From: G965240465 sp965249525
GTDB lineage: Bacteria > SAR324 > JACQKK01
Direction of reading: 5' to 3'
Assembly: GCA_965249525.1 (NCBI GenBank)
Contig: OZ252237.1
Coordinates: 1,054,001-1,118,000 of the forward strand
Length of the DNA: 64,000 nucleotides
In this document: positions 26,505 through 34,253 of the stretch, one piece after another
Numbering within the stretch: the first letter of the stretch is position 1
How the letters are laid out: every line of letters begins with the position of its first letter
The notes under the pieces: model-generated
Databases searched by the model: none
What the model was told of the DNA's origin: nothing
The model's input: the letters and a program-made list of their open reading frames with translations, nothing else
Position numbers and translations under genes: made by a program

Positions 26505-26604
26505 TTGATGAGCCTGGTATCTGCGCACACAGCAGCTGCGGTTTGCTGCCAGCTGCTTTTTGCCAAGATGTAACCTATCTTTTCAGAGAAAGTAGGTTAA
26601 GCTG

Positions 26605-27570
26605 TTGTTTGTGTTTGCAGATATTCAACAACATATGAAGCAAGTGGAACGGGAATTGTCTCGTGGGCTGGATGCTGGCACGCCCTATTTGGACGAATTA
26701 ACGGCACATATATTTGGTGCGGGGGGCAAACGCATACGTCCTGCCATGGCCATATATTCCTCCTTGATGTTTGGAGATGCGGGTGAGGATGTCTATCGGG
26801 CGGCGGCGGCCTTGGAGTATTTACATACGGCAACCTTGCTGCACGATGATGTGGTGGATGAGGCGGATGAACGTCGGGGACGGCGTACGGCGCGCAGGTT
26901 ATGGAACAATGCTGCCAGTGTGCTGGTGGGAGATTATCTATTGGCGTATGCATTTAGGACTTTGACGGAGTTGAGGAATCATCAGGTGTTGGAGGTGATA
27001 GCAGAGACCACCATGTTAATGGCGCGGGGCGAGTTGCTGCAGCTGGCCAATAGTTGTGAGGAAGCCAGTGAGTCCGATTATTTAGAGATTATTCATTGCA
27101 AGACAGCGTGTTTATTTGGTGCTGCGGTTCGCATAGGAGGGGCTTTGGCAGGGGCGGATGAGGCTGCGCAATTGAAGTTGTATGCGTACGGGCATGAGGT
27201 GGGGATGACATTTCAGATGGTGGATGATGTGCTGGATTATGCGGAGGATGGTGGGGAGGCAATAGGCAAGTCGCTGGGGGCGGATTTTCGTGAACGGAAG
27301 ATAACGCTGCCATTGAGTCATTTGTTATCGGTAGCCAGCAAGCAGGAGCATGCGGAGATAAAAGGGATGTTGAACGGTGGGGAGGTCAGCGAGCAAGATT
27401 TTAAGCAGGTGGTAACTTGGATGCGTGTGTATGATGTGGAGGCTTATACGCGTTCGGAGGCTGCCAAGAGGGTGGAGCGGGGGTTGTCATATTTGAAGGG
27501 GCTGCCGCATAAAAAGGCTAGGGGTTCGCTGGAGGGATTGGCTGAGTTTGTGTTGCAGCGCAAATTTTAA
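26605..27570 (+). CDS. ispB: Octaprenyl-type polyprenyl diphosphate synthase
   Basis: This trans-prenyltransferase adds isopentenyl units to make the quinone side chain. The 321 residues contain GGKRIRPAM at about 41-49 and the first aspartate-rich motif DDVVDEADERRGRR at 81-94. The second aspartate-rich motif is MVDDVLDYAEDGGEAIGKSLG near 205-225. The residues upstream of the first motif (YLHTATLLH) lack a bulky aromatic at the position that sets short chain length, which fits a long product. The start is unsure: TTG at 26605 is preceded by a weak GG-rich site, and ATG at 26635 would remove only 10 residues. It leads a three-gene unit with a membrane protein and folE. Confidence 0.93.
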   Translation: MFVFADIQQHMKQVERELSRGLDAGTPYLDELTAHIFGAGGKRIRPAMAIYSSLMFGDAGEDVYRAAAALEYLHTATLLHDDVVDEADERRGRRTARRLWNNAASVLVGDYLLAYAFRTLTELRNHQVLEVIAETTMLMARGELLQLANSCEEASESDYLEIIHCKTACLFGAAVRIGGALAGADEAAQLKLYAYGHEVGMTFQMVDDVLDYAEDGGEAIGKSLGADFRERKITLPLSHLLSVASKQEHAEIKGMLNGGEVSEQDFKQVVTWMRVYDVEAYTRSEAAKRVERGLSYLKGLPHKKARGSLEGLAEFVLQRKF

Positions 27571-27581
27571 GGTGATGGAAG

Positions 27582-28658
27582 ATGCTGCTGGAAGCTGCCT
27601 TATTGTTGAATGTGTTGCTGGCGATAGTGCTGGCTGTGTCACTGGGTTTTTTGGAACGGGGAGGTCTGAGACTAAGTTTGTGGGGGTCTAGGCGTCTAGA
27701 GCTCTGGGCGTTGGCAGGGGGTGCTGTGACCCCGGGGGTATTGGTTGGTGTGGGCTACATATTTTCAGAGAGTATGGTTGAGTTTTTGGGAATTTTACCT
27801 GCGGGGGCTTCTGTGGTGCGCAATTTTTTGTTATTTGCGGTCATTGGTTGCTGGTGTGGTTTTATACTGGGGCCACCACGAGGCCTATGGGTGAGCTTGA
27901 ACCTGCTTATTGGTTGGAGCTTTTTTTTGCTATTGAGCATTTTATCTTATCCTGGGGCAACATTTCCCCATTTGCAGATGCGGGTGCTGCTGGCTGTTTT
28001 CCCCAGTGGGCATCCTTGGCTGGCGGCATTGTTGGCGATGCTGGCACTGCTGCTGATTTTTCCACAGACCCGCCATCTATGGCCTGCGCTGTCTTTATCT
28101 GTTGCTGCGGTCTATTTGGTGGTGGGTCTTGCGGTTTATACTTGGGTGAAGTTCCAAACAGCCCAGTACCCCGCAGCCAAGTACTCCACAAGCAAGCCCC
28201 AGCTGTTTCCCGCTGCCAGCTGGCCCCTAGGTTGGTGGATCATCTCCCCACAAGCTGAATCATGGCATATTCAACGAACTTCCATAGGGGAAAAACCCCA
28301 GCCCGCAGCCATACTGCCACAATGGAATTATCAACCACCACTTATTCGGCTGCTAACAGATCCTATCGTTGCTAATTTCTACTACAATGTTTTTCTCTAT
28401 CCTGTGGCACAATTTCAACCCAAGCCACAAGGTTGGCTGCTGATCTTGTCAGAAGCCCTGCCCACAGTGCAAAAAAAATCGCAGCGTGTCTTGCTGCTTC
28501 ATGTCAATCAAGCAGAACAGCTGCGTACCTATTCCTTGCAGCACCTGGCCCACCATCTCACAGTTCCTGTCCCTGCAACTGCGCTTGCACCCGCTCCTGC
28601 TTCCTCTCCTGCTTCCTCTCCTGCTTCCTCTCCTCCCTCCCCCCAAAAAACACCATGA
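27582..28658 (+). CDS. Polytopic membrane protein of unknown function
   Basis: I do not recognise the family. The 358-residue product has five or six hydrophobic helices in its first 185 residues (for example LLNVLLAIVLAVSLGFL and LLAMLALLLIFP), then a soluble region of about 130 residues. The end is a Pro/Ser/Ala tail with repeated SSPA units encoded by a 12-bp tandem repeat near 28600-28640. It has no charged active-site motif that I can see. It follows ispB by 11 bp, and its stop codon overlaps the folE start (ATGA), so the three genes form one unit. Coding-strand skew flips from G-rich to C-rich near position 28140. Confidence 0.78.
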   Translation: MLLEAALLLNVLLAIVLAVSLGFLERGGLRLSLWGSRRLELWALAGGAVTPGVLVGVGYIFSESMVEFLGILPAGASVVRNFLLFAVIGCWCGFILGPPRGLWVSLNLLIGWSFFLLLSILSYPGATFPHLQMRVLLAVFPSGHPWLAALLAMLALLLIFPQTRHLWPALSLSVAAVYLVVGLAVYTWVKFQTAQYPAAKYSTSKPQLFPAASWPLGWWIISPQAESWHIQRTSIGEKPQPAAILPQWNYQPPLIRLLTDPIVANFYYNVFLYPVAQFQPKPQGWLLILSEALPTVQKKSQRVLLLHVNQAEQLRTYSLQHLAHHLTVPVPATALAPAPASSPASSPASSPPSPQKTP

Positions 28659-29182
28659 CCCCCCTCTGGCAACCCTCCCCCAAGGATATCCAACAAGGCT
28701 TCCTGCTGGTACTCAAAGGACTGGGACTCTCCCCCCAACACCCGCAAACACTCCAAACAGCCCAACTCACCACACAAGCCTGGCTGGAACACCTCACCAG
28801 CGCCCTGCATCATCCCCCGCCAACCATCTCCCTCATGCCTGCTGAGGGCAGTCATGGCCCTATAGAAATCACCCGCATCCCTTTTCATTCGCTCTGTTCC
28901 CATCACCTCCTGCCCTTCTTTGGCTATGCCAAAATTGCATACATCCCCCATAAACACATCTGCGCCATCTCTTCCCTCTCTAAAATAACCCAACACCTCG
29001 CCAAACAGCCCACCCTTCAAGAAAAACTTACCCAACAAATCGCAGCCCACTTTCAACAACAACTCCAACCACTCGCCCTGAAAATCACCCTCCAAGCCCG
29101 CCACTTCTGCCTCCAGCTGCGCAACGGACATCCCCATACCTTCATTACCTCCCATTCCCAAGGTCAATGGACACCCACATAA
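28655..29182 (+). CDS. folE: GTP cyclohydrolase I
   Basis: FolE turns GTP into 7,8-dihydroneopterin triphosphate, the first step of folate synthesis. The 175-residue product is shorter than the E. coli enzyme (222) because the N-terminal helical region is reduced. The zinc ligands are visible: Cys81 and His84 in LCSHHLLPFFG, and Cys152 in ARHFCLQLR. AYIPHKHICAISSLSKI and QEKLTQQIAAHF match the conserved core. The catalytic region EGSHGPI is altered from the usual, so activity should be tested. The start ATG overlaps the upstream stop codon by 4 bp, so the long in-frame extension toward 28433 is rejected. Confidence 0.85.
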   Translation: MTPLWQPSPKDIQQGFLLVLKGLGLSPQHPQTLQTAQLTTQAWLEHLTSALHHPPPTISLMPAEGSHGPIEITRIPFHSLCSHHLLPFFGYAKIAYIPHKHICAISSLSKITQHLAKQPTLQEKLTQQIAAHFQQQLQPLALKITLQARHFCLQLRNGHPHTFITSHSQGQWTPT

Positions 29183-29225
29183 CAAGCTTAAAGCACATAA
29201 TTGCTTGATAACATGACTCAAAACT

Positions 29226-29254
29226 TGAAAGTTGTGATAATAGTTATGATAATC
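29226..29254 (+). promoter_or_regulatory. Predicted sigma-70 promoter for the ankyrin gene
   Basis: TTGAAA at 29226-29231 and GATAAT at 29249-29254 are separated by 17 bp, close to the sigma-70 consensus in an AT-rich intergenic stretch. Transcription would start near 29261, about 30 bp before the ankyrin gene. Confidence 0.6.
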
Positions 29255-29290
29255 TTTATTAAAGGAACTTTTTATTTTTAGTTATACCCC

Positions 29291-30040
29291 ATGCGCTGGT
29301 ATTTATTGTTATTTCTGGTATTGTACTCCCCGCTGTCCTGGGGACAGGGATGTCCACGTCTGTGTGATGCCAATTTCATCATCAAGGCTTCTGTGGCTGA
29401 AGTAGAGAATTTATTGGCCAGCGGGGAAAATGTGAACGACAAGGACAAAAACGGCTTATCCCCGTTGCATTGGGCAGCCTGGCAGAATAAAAATCCCCAG
29501 GTGACCGCAGCCTTACTAAAAGCTGGAGCAAAAACTGAAGTTTACAGCAAAAGTCGCTCAACGCCCTTGCATTTGGCAGCTAGACGCAACACTGCAGGGG
29601 TATTGGTAGCCTTGTTAAAAGCAGGAGCAAAGACCACCGCCTTAGATAAAGAAAAGCTGACCCCGTTGCATCGGGCTGCCGCAGAAAATTTCAAGGCTGC
29701 AGTGATTAAAGTTCTGGTAGCCAACGGGGCTAACCTGGAAGCCCAAGCCCCCGGCAAGCTGACCCCTCTGCATCTGGCAGCAGCCAGAAGCCCCAGCCCA
29801 GAAGTGGTGCAAACACTAATTAACGCAGGCGCACAACTAGAAGCCCGTAGCAAAGATGGTCTTACTCCCTTGCATTTCGCCGCTGCCCAAAACAGCGAAC
29901 GCTCCATCCTGCAAACCCTTATTCTTGCAGGCGCAGAACCGCTCGCTGAAACCAATGACGGCAGAAACGCCAGCCACTTTATCATTGGCAACAAAATCTA
30001 TAAAAACTTTGTTCCAGCAGAAAACTTACCGCTGCCATAA
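29291..30040 (+). CDS. Exported ankyrin-repeat protein
   Basis: A 249-residue protein with a signal peptide (MRWYLLLFLVLYSPLSWGQG), so it should act in the periplasm or outside. At least five ankyrin units follow, each with the typical LTPLHxAA core. The first is GLSPLHWAAWQNKNPQV, then STPLHLAARRN, LTPLHRAAAEN, LTPLHLAAARS and LTPLHFAAAQN. The last unit ends in a short cap. Ankyrin repeats bind protein partners; no partner can be inferred here. It has its own predicted promoter and a rho-independent terminator, so it is a single-gene unit. Confidence 0.88.
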   Translation: MRWYLLLFLVLYSPLSWGQGCPRLCDANFIIKASVAEVENLLASGENVNDKDKNGLSPLHWAAWQNKNPQVTAALLKAGAKTEVYSKSRSTPLHLAARRNTAGVLVALLKAGAKTTALDKEKLTPLHRAAAENFKAAVIKVLVANGANLEAQAPGKLTPLHLAAARSPSPEVVQTLINAGAQLEARSKDGLTPLHFAAAQNSERSILQTLILAGAEPLAETNDGRNASHFIIGNKIYKNFVPAENLPLP

Positions 30041-30067
30041 ACCCACTATATAACGGGTTTCTTTTTT
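30039..30067 (+). terminator. Rho-independent terminator of the ankyrin gene
   Basis: AAACCC pairs with GGGTTT around a 10-nt loop, followed by CTTTTTT. The stem starts at the stop codon of the ankyrin gene. Confidence 0.7.
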
Positions 30068-30131
30068 ACAAGGCTTGCACAACAGCACAACTTTTATGTA
30101 TACATGACATAGTCTCTTCTTAGACCTGTCT

Positions 30132-30158
30132 TCACCTTTTCCATAAAAAAAAAGGTGA
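30132..30158. promoter_or_regulatory. Inverted repeat upstream of the small acidic protein gene
   Basis: TCACCTTTT and AAAAGGTGA form a perfect 9-bp inverted repeat with a 9-nt A-rich centre. It ends about 55 bp before the ATG at 30213. It may be an operator or a leader stem-loop. Confidence 0.45.
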
Positions 30159-30212
30159 GCAGTGTTGTTGAAGGGAATGTTTCAATTGATCTTTTTAAGG
30201 AGACAAAATCTA

Positions 30213-30410
30213 ATGAACAAAAAAATAGTTCTGATAGTAGCAATTATTGCCATTGTGATAGCAGGATTCTTTCTATTTTCACGAGGCAGTTCTTACAATG
30301 GCGATGCTGACACCGCGGCCTTGGAAGAAGAAGCCATGGAAGGAGAGGACATGGAAGGAAAGGACATGGAAGGAGAAAGCATGGAGGGTGAAGACGCAAA
30401 CAAGGGCTAA
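30213..30410 (+). CDS. Small acidic membrane-anchored protein with repeats
   Basis: A 65-residue product: a basic start and one hydrophobic helix (KIVLIVAIIAIVIAGFFLF), then a short polar neck and a very acidic tail. The tail contains four five-residue units of the form MEGED/K/S. These units come from a 15-bp tandem repeat with single-base changes. The start has AAGGAG at 30198-30203, 9 nt upstream of the ATG, one of the clearest ribosome binding sites in the window. It matches no family that I know. The acidic, methionine-regular tail could bind metal or a basic partner; this is a guess. Confidence 0.7.
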   Translation: MNKKIVLIVAIIAIVIAGFFLFSRGSSYNGDADTAALEEEAMEGEDMEGKDMEGESMEGEDANKG

Positions 30411-30651
30411 TTCATACCTGCTTCATCCAGCAGTTTGTTGGACGGCTAGCCTAGGACAAGTGCTGCTATAAGCACTTGTCCTGTCTGCTGTAAACTTTCC
30501 AGTATAAACTTTCCAAGCCAGGCAGAGTTGTTGTGAGAATCACTGCAGAAAGCCAGCAGGCTTGGCAGCAGCTTTTTACATAACACCAGCCCTCTTCGTT
30601 GCTGCAACTGTATTTTGCCCCTAAGCAAAACACTCACACAAGACAAGTGAG

Positions 30652-31539
30652 ATGAAAATCGGTATTGATCTGGGAGGCAGCAAAACCGAGGGTATCCTGC
30701 TGGATGAATCGGGCAAAGAAATCGCCCGCCAGCGCATTCCCACCCCCAAAAATGACTACCAAGCCACCCTGCATGCGATTCAAGAAGTCATCACCTGCTT
30801 AAAAACCCATACCGATGAACCTGCCACCATCGGGGTGGGAATGCCAGGTGCCGTCTCTCCTGCTACGGGGATGGTGAAAAATGCCAATTCCACCTGGCTG
30901 AACCACACCCAATTTCACCAAGACCTGGCGCACTTGCTGCAATGCCAAGTCCGCATACAAAACGATGCCAACTGCTTGGCGGTCTCCGAAGCTGCCGACG
31001 GCGCAGCAGCAGGCGCAGAGGTGGTATTTGCTGCTGTGCTGGGTACTGGCAGCGGGGGCGGCATTGCCATCCAGGGCAAACCCCTCACAGGACACCAAGC
31101 CATTGGCGGAGAATGGGGACACAATCCGCTGCCCTGGGCATCCCCGCAAGAAATCCCCGGTCCACCCTGCTACTGCGGAAAACACGGCTGCATAGAAACC
31201 TTCACCTCTGGTACAGGACTAGAAAAAGACTTCTTCCAACGCACCCAGCAGCAACTCTCTGCTAAGCAAATCTGCCAACAAATTGCACACAACCCCCAAG
31301 CAGCACAAGCCTGCCAAGACTACACCCACCGTCTGGCACGCAGTCTGGCATCTGTGATTAACTTGCTGGATCCCCAAGTTGTGGTTCTGGGCGGGGGTAT
31401 GTCCAACCATCAACCACTCTACCAGCAGCTGCCTCAGCTGCTGGGGCAGTTCGTCTTCTCCGATACCTGCACCACACCCATCCTCCCCGCCAAGCATGGC
31501 GACTCCAGCGGTGTTCGTGGCGCAGCCTGGTTGTGGTAA
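30652..31539 (+). CDS. ROK family sugar kinase
   Basis: A cytoplasmic ATP-dependent hexose kinase of 295 residues in the ROK family (fructokinase Mak, N-acetylglucosamine kinase NagK or glucokinase). The phosphate-binding loop is GIDLGGSKTEG at residues 3-13. The second ATP motif is VLGTGSGGGIAI, and the catalytic Asp lies in NDANCLAVSEA. The zinc-binding ROK signature CYCGKHGCIETFTSG is intact. GxxxEWGHNPLPW carries the sugar-contacting Glu and His. The sequence favours a Mak/NagK-like activity, but the sugar is not certain. Its stop codon is the first triplet of a 16-bp tandem array. Confidence 0.9.
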   Translation: MKIGIDLGGSKTEGILLDESGKEIARQRIPTPKNDYQATLHAIQEVITCLKTHTDEPATIGVGMPGAVSPATGMVKNANSTWLNHTQFHQDLAHLLQCQVRIQNDANCLAVSEAADGAAAGAEVVFAAVLGTGSGGGIAIQGKPLTGHQAIGGEWGHNPLPWASPQEIPGPPCYCGKHGCIETFTSGTGLEKDFFQRTQQQLSAKQICQQIAHNPQAAQACQDYTHRLARSLASVINLLDPQVVVLGGGMSNHQPLYQQLPQLLGQFVFSDTCTTPILPAKHGDSSGVRGAAWLW

Positions 31540-31648
31540 AGCTTGGCTGTGGTAAAGCTTGGCTGTGGTAAAGCTTGGCTGTGGTAAAGCTTGGCTGTGG
31601 TAAAGCTTGGCTGTGGTAAAGCTTGGCTGTGGTAAAGCTTGGTTATGG
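31537..31648. repeat. Tandem array, 6-7 x 16 bp, starting on the ROK kinase stop codon
   Basis: Six perfect copies of TAAAGCTTGGCTGTGG start at 31537, 31553, 31569, 31585, 31601 and 31617; a seventh at 31633 is slightly changed. Degenerate relatives lie on both sides, including the last codons of the kinase gene, which shows the unit grew from the gene's own 3' end. The array separates two converging genes. Confidence 0.98.
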
Positions 31649-31688
31649 TGCAGCTTTGTTGTAGTGAAATCCCTTAGAAAAAGCACCA

Positions 31689-32246
31689 TTAGGGGGCAGC
31701 GAGGGGTTGGAGGGGGAGATAGGAAAGCCATACAGGAGGTACTACATCAGCCTGGGGGACGAGCAAGGCTTGCCAGTTGGGTTCCCTAGGGATGTTGAGG
31801 GGTTTCATACCGCATTGGTGGAGCAGTTGATTGCCTTTTTTGAGGTTGCAGTGCAGACAGGCGGTGACTACATTGCTCCATTCGGTTTTGCCTCCCTTGC
31901 TGCGGGGGGCGACGTGGTCATAGGTCAGTTGTGAGGCTGGCAGATGCATTCTACAGTATTGGCAGATGTGACCATCGCGCAAGTAGAGATTGTGCCTGTT
32001 CAGCTTTACACGACGCCAGATGGGTTTACTGTAACGTCGCAGTCGCAGTACGGCTGGACAGGGCAGGCTGATAGAAGGAGACCGTATCATCTGCGGATAC
32101 TGTTCCAAAACATCCACTTTTGCGAATAAGGTCAGCAATACCGCACGTCGCCATGAAATCACTTTCAACGGCTGATAAATGCTGGAAAGCAACAAAGCAG
32201 GTTGCAGTCTTCCTTTCAGGTGCTTATTTGCACTACGCTTTGCCAT
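31689..32246 (-). CDS. HNH endonuclease
   Basis: A 185-residue stand-alone HNH nuclease of the widespread type with an N-terminal segment PLKVISWRRAVLLTLFAKVDVLEQY. The nuclease core is RHNLYLRDGHICQYC, then LTYDHVAPRSKGGKTEWSNVVTACLHCNLKKGN. The DH pair holds the catalytic His, and the two CxxC pairs bind structural zinc. The tail HQCGMKPLNIPREP is typical of the family. Its role is unknown; related proteins occur as single chromosomal genes, not within mobile elements. It converges on the ROK kinase gene across the 16-bp array and is divergent from the RbgA-like gene. Confidence 0.88.
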   Translation of the reverse strand: MAKRSANKHLKGRLQPALLLSSIYQPLKVISWRRAVLLTLFAKVDVLEQYPQMIRSPSISLPCPAVLRLRRYSKPIWRRVKLNRHNLYLRDGHICQYCRMHLPASQLTYDHVAPRSKGGKTEWSNVVTACLHCNLKKGNQLLHQCGMKPLNIPREPNWQALLVPQADVVPPVWLSYLPLQPLAAP

Positions 32247-32355
32247 CGGACACTCTAAGGATCATCAAGGCTTTTTACGATACATAACACAGAACCAGAT
32301 GCTTCCACAATTGAAGTACCCTTGCCAAGCACGCTTATCTCTCTAAAGCCCCGCC

Positions 32356-33279
32356 ATGTCTCCCAAAACCAACCCCAGCGCGCTCAGCGGCATTCCCCTC
32401 GCCTGGCAGCCAGGTCATATGCAGGCAGCACGCAGACACCTCTCTGACGCCCTCTCGCATACCGATATTGTTTTAGAACTCAGGGATGCCCGCGTACCCG
32501 ATATGGCATCACACAGCTGGTTTGAAAAACGTCTTCAACAAAAACCGCGCCTGCTGGCATGCAACAAAGCAGCCCTGGCTAACCCCCAAGCCAATCAACA
32601 ATGGCTGCATTTTTGGAAGCCGAGACCTGCCATCTTTGTGGATGCTGACTCCCAACAAGGATTGCAGCAGCTGTCTTGCGCCCTGGAATCCCTGGGAGAA
32701 ACCGCACAACAGCGCTTCAAAAAACGCAACATGCAGCCCCCTCCCCTGCGGGTGATGATTATTGGTCTGCCCAATGTGGGAAAATCCACCCTTATCAACC
32801 GCCTGTCCCATAAAAAACGCACCGCTACTGCACCCCAGCCAGGCGTTACCCGCGGCATCACCTGGATTAAACTGCCACCCAACTTCCTGCTGATGGATAC
32901 CCCAGGCATTCTTCCTCCCAGAGTGCAAAATCAACAGCAGGTACTGTGGCTGACCTGGATCGGCTGCCTCCCAGACCGCACTTTCAACTTGATCAACGCA
33001 GCAACAGCCTTGCTGTCCCATTTGCTGCAATCCCCCCAGCCCCAACTCCTCAAATGGATTCAACCGCTTCAGCCGCCCCCAGCCACTTCCATCTCCAGTT
33101 CCCAGCAACTCCTCCAACAACTATGCCAGCACCGCGGCTGGCTGCTGCCTCAAGCACAGCCCAACCTGGAAATCGCTGCCCAAAAACTGCTGGCACATTT
33201 TCGTACAGGAAAACTGGGGCGCTATTCCTTCCAGCGTCCGCCCTTGCCATCTGCCCCGCCATCTGCCACTGCGGTCTAA
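32356..33279 (+). CDS. rbgA: YlqF/RbgA-type ribosome biogenesis GTPase
   Basis: A circularly permuted GTPase that acts late in large-subunit assembly. The 307 residues begin with AWQPGHMQAARRHLSDALSHTDIVLELRDARVP, the family opening. The permuted order of motifs is clear: G4 and G5 come first, then the P-loop GLPNVGKST at 137-145, switch I PGVTRG, and switch II DTPGILPP. The G4 motif reads NKAA at residues 70-73 in place of NKxD, so the guanine-recognising Asp is missing. That may relax nucleotide choice, or the protein may have another role. The rest of the C-terminal domain is short and proline-rich. Confidence 0.85.
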   Translation: MSPKTNPSALSGIPLAWQPGHMQAARRHLSDALSHTDIVLELRDARVPDMASHSWFEKRLQQKPRLLACNKAALANPQANQQWLHFWKPRPAIFVDADSQQGLQQLSCALESLGETAQQRFKKRNMQPPPLRVMIIGLPNVGKSTLINRLSHKKRTATAPQPGVTRGITWIKLPPNFLLMDTPGILPPRVQNQQQVLWLTWIGCLPDRTFNLINAATALLSHLLQSPQPQLLKWIQPLQPPPATSISSSQQLLQQLCQHRGWLLPQAQPNLEIAAQKLLAHFRTGKLGRYSFQRPPLPSAPPSATAV

Positions 33280-33294
33280 AGCCTGCAAGCCGCA

Positions 33295-34074
33295 TTAAAC
33301 CGCAGCAGGCACAAACTGATGATAATGAATCAGCGCACCTGTCATCACCCCGCACTCTTTGCCCAGCATATGGGCTGCCAAAGCCGCCACCTCGTGTGGT
33401 TTTATCAGCTGCTTGAATGGCATTTGGGCTGCTGCTTTTTCCCGCCAGTCATCAGAGGCTTGATGGAAACCCTTTTGGACAGCGTCTTCGCCTGGGGTGT
33501 CCATCCAGCCCAGCATGAGACCGTTGCAGCGGACACCGTACTGGGCATAGGCATGGGCCACATTCAGGGTAAGGGTGGCAAGCCCTCCTTTGGAAGCGGA
33601 GTAGGAGGTAAGGATGCTGTCTCCACAGTAGGCAGCCACACTAATGATGTTTAACAGCACACCGAAGCCTTGTGGCTTCATATATTTAACCGCACGCTGC
33701 ATGGTGAGAAAGGGGGCGCGCAAGTTGGTGTGCATGAGGTTGTCCCACAAGTCCAGGGAACTGTTTTCCAGGGTGTCGCGCTGGGTGTTGGCAGCGGAAT
33801 TGACCAGGCCGTCTATTTTTCCAAAGGCTTCCACAGCTTTGTCCACTACGGCGTGGCATTGTGGGGGCTGCAGCATATCGGCTTGGACAAAGATGGTTTC
33901 ACAGCCCAGGTTGTTGAGGGTTTGTTCAGCTTGTTTGCCTTTTTCTAGATTGCGTCCGCAGATGACCAGCCCTCTGGCGCCTTCTTCTGCTAAACGTTTG
34001 GCGACAGCCAATCCTAAACCTTGACTGCCTCCGGTGATAACTGCCACACGGTCTTGATAAATTTGTCGGTCCAT
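33295..34074 (-). CDS. Short-chain dehydrogenase/reductase
   Basis: A 259-residue NAD(P)-dependent SDR. The cofactor loop is VAVITGGSQGLGLAVAKRLAEEGA, the NAG-like motif is VNSAANTQRD, and the active site has Ser in IISVAAYCGDS followed by the YSASKGG Tyr/Lys pair. The N-terminal TGGxxGxG and YxxxK spacing are normal, so it should be active. The 'GCETIFVQADM' region suggests NADP or NAD at the usual adenosine site but does not settle which. It lies downstream of the Gfo/Idh/MocA and iolE-like genes on the same strand and may act in the same polyol pathway. The 13-bp array lies directly upstream. Confidence 0.9.
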   Translation of the reverse strand: MDRQIYQDRVAVITGGSQGLGLAVAKRLAEEGARGLVICGRNLEKGKQAEQTLNNLGCETIFVQADMLQPPQCHAVVDKAVEAFGKIDGLVNSAANTQRDTLENSSLDLWDNLMHTNLRAPFLTMQRAVKYMKPQGFGVLLNIISVAAYCGDSILTSYSASKGGLATLTLNVAHAYAQYGVRCNGLMLGWMDTPGEDAVQKGFHQASDDWREKAAAQMPFKQLIKPHEVAALAAHMLGKECGVMTGALIHYHQFVPAAV

Positions 34075-34097
34075 GGAGATTCCCTTTGCTGATGGGT

Positions 34098-34253
34098 TTC
34101 CAGCCTGGTTTTCCAGCCTGGTTTTCTAGCCTGGTTTTCTAGCCTGGTTTTCTAGCCTGGTTTTCTAGCTTGAGCTTCCAGTCTGGGTTTCTAGCCTGGG
34201 CTTCCAGCCTGGTTTTCTAGCCTGGTTCTCTAGCCTGGTTCTCTAGCCTGGGC
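34098..34253. repeat. Tandem array, 12 x 13 bp
   Basis: Twelve consecutive 13-bp units of the form TTCTAGCCTGGTT, with a few variants, run from 34098 to 34253. The end of the array covers the TAG stop codon of the oxidoreductase gene (minus strand, 34243-34245). The CTAG in most copies repeats this stop triplet. It lies between the oxidoreductase gene and the SDR gene, where an untranslated spacer of about 170 nt would be transcribed. Confidence 0.97.

Noticed and set aside
28433..28654. Long N-terminal extension of folE
   Set aside because: It lies in another gene's coding sequence, is Cys/Ser-rich low complexity, and the ATG at 28655 fits the 4-bp overlap and the FolE core.
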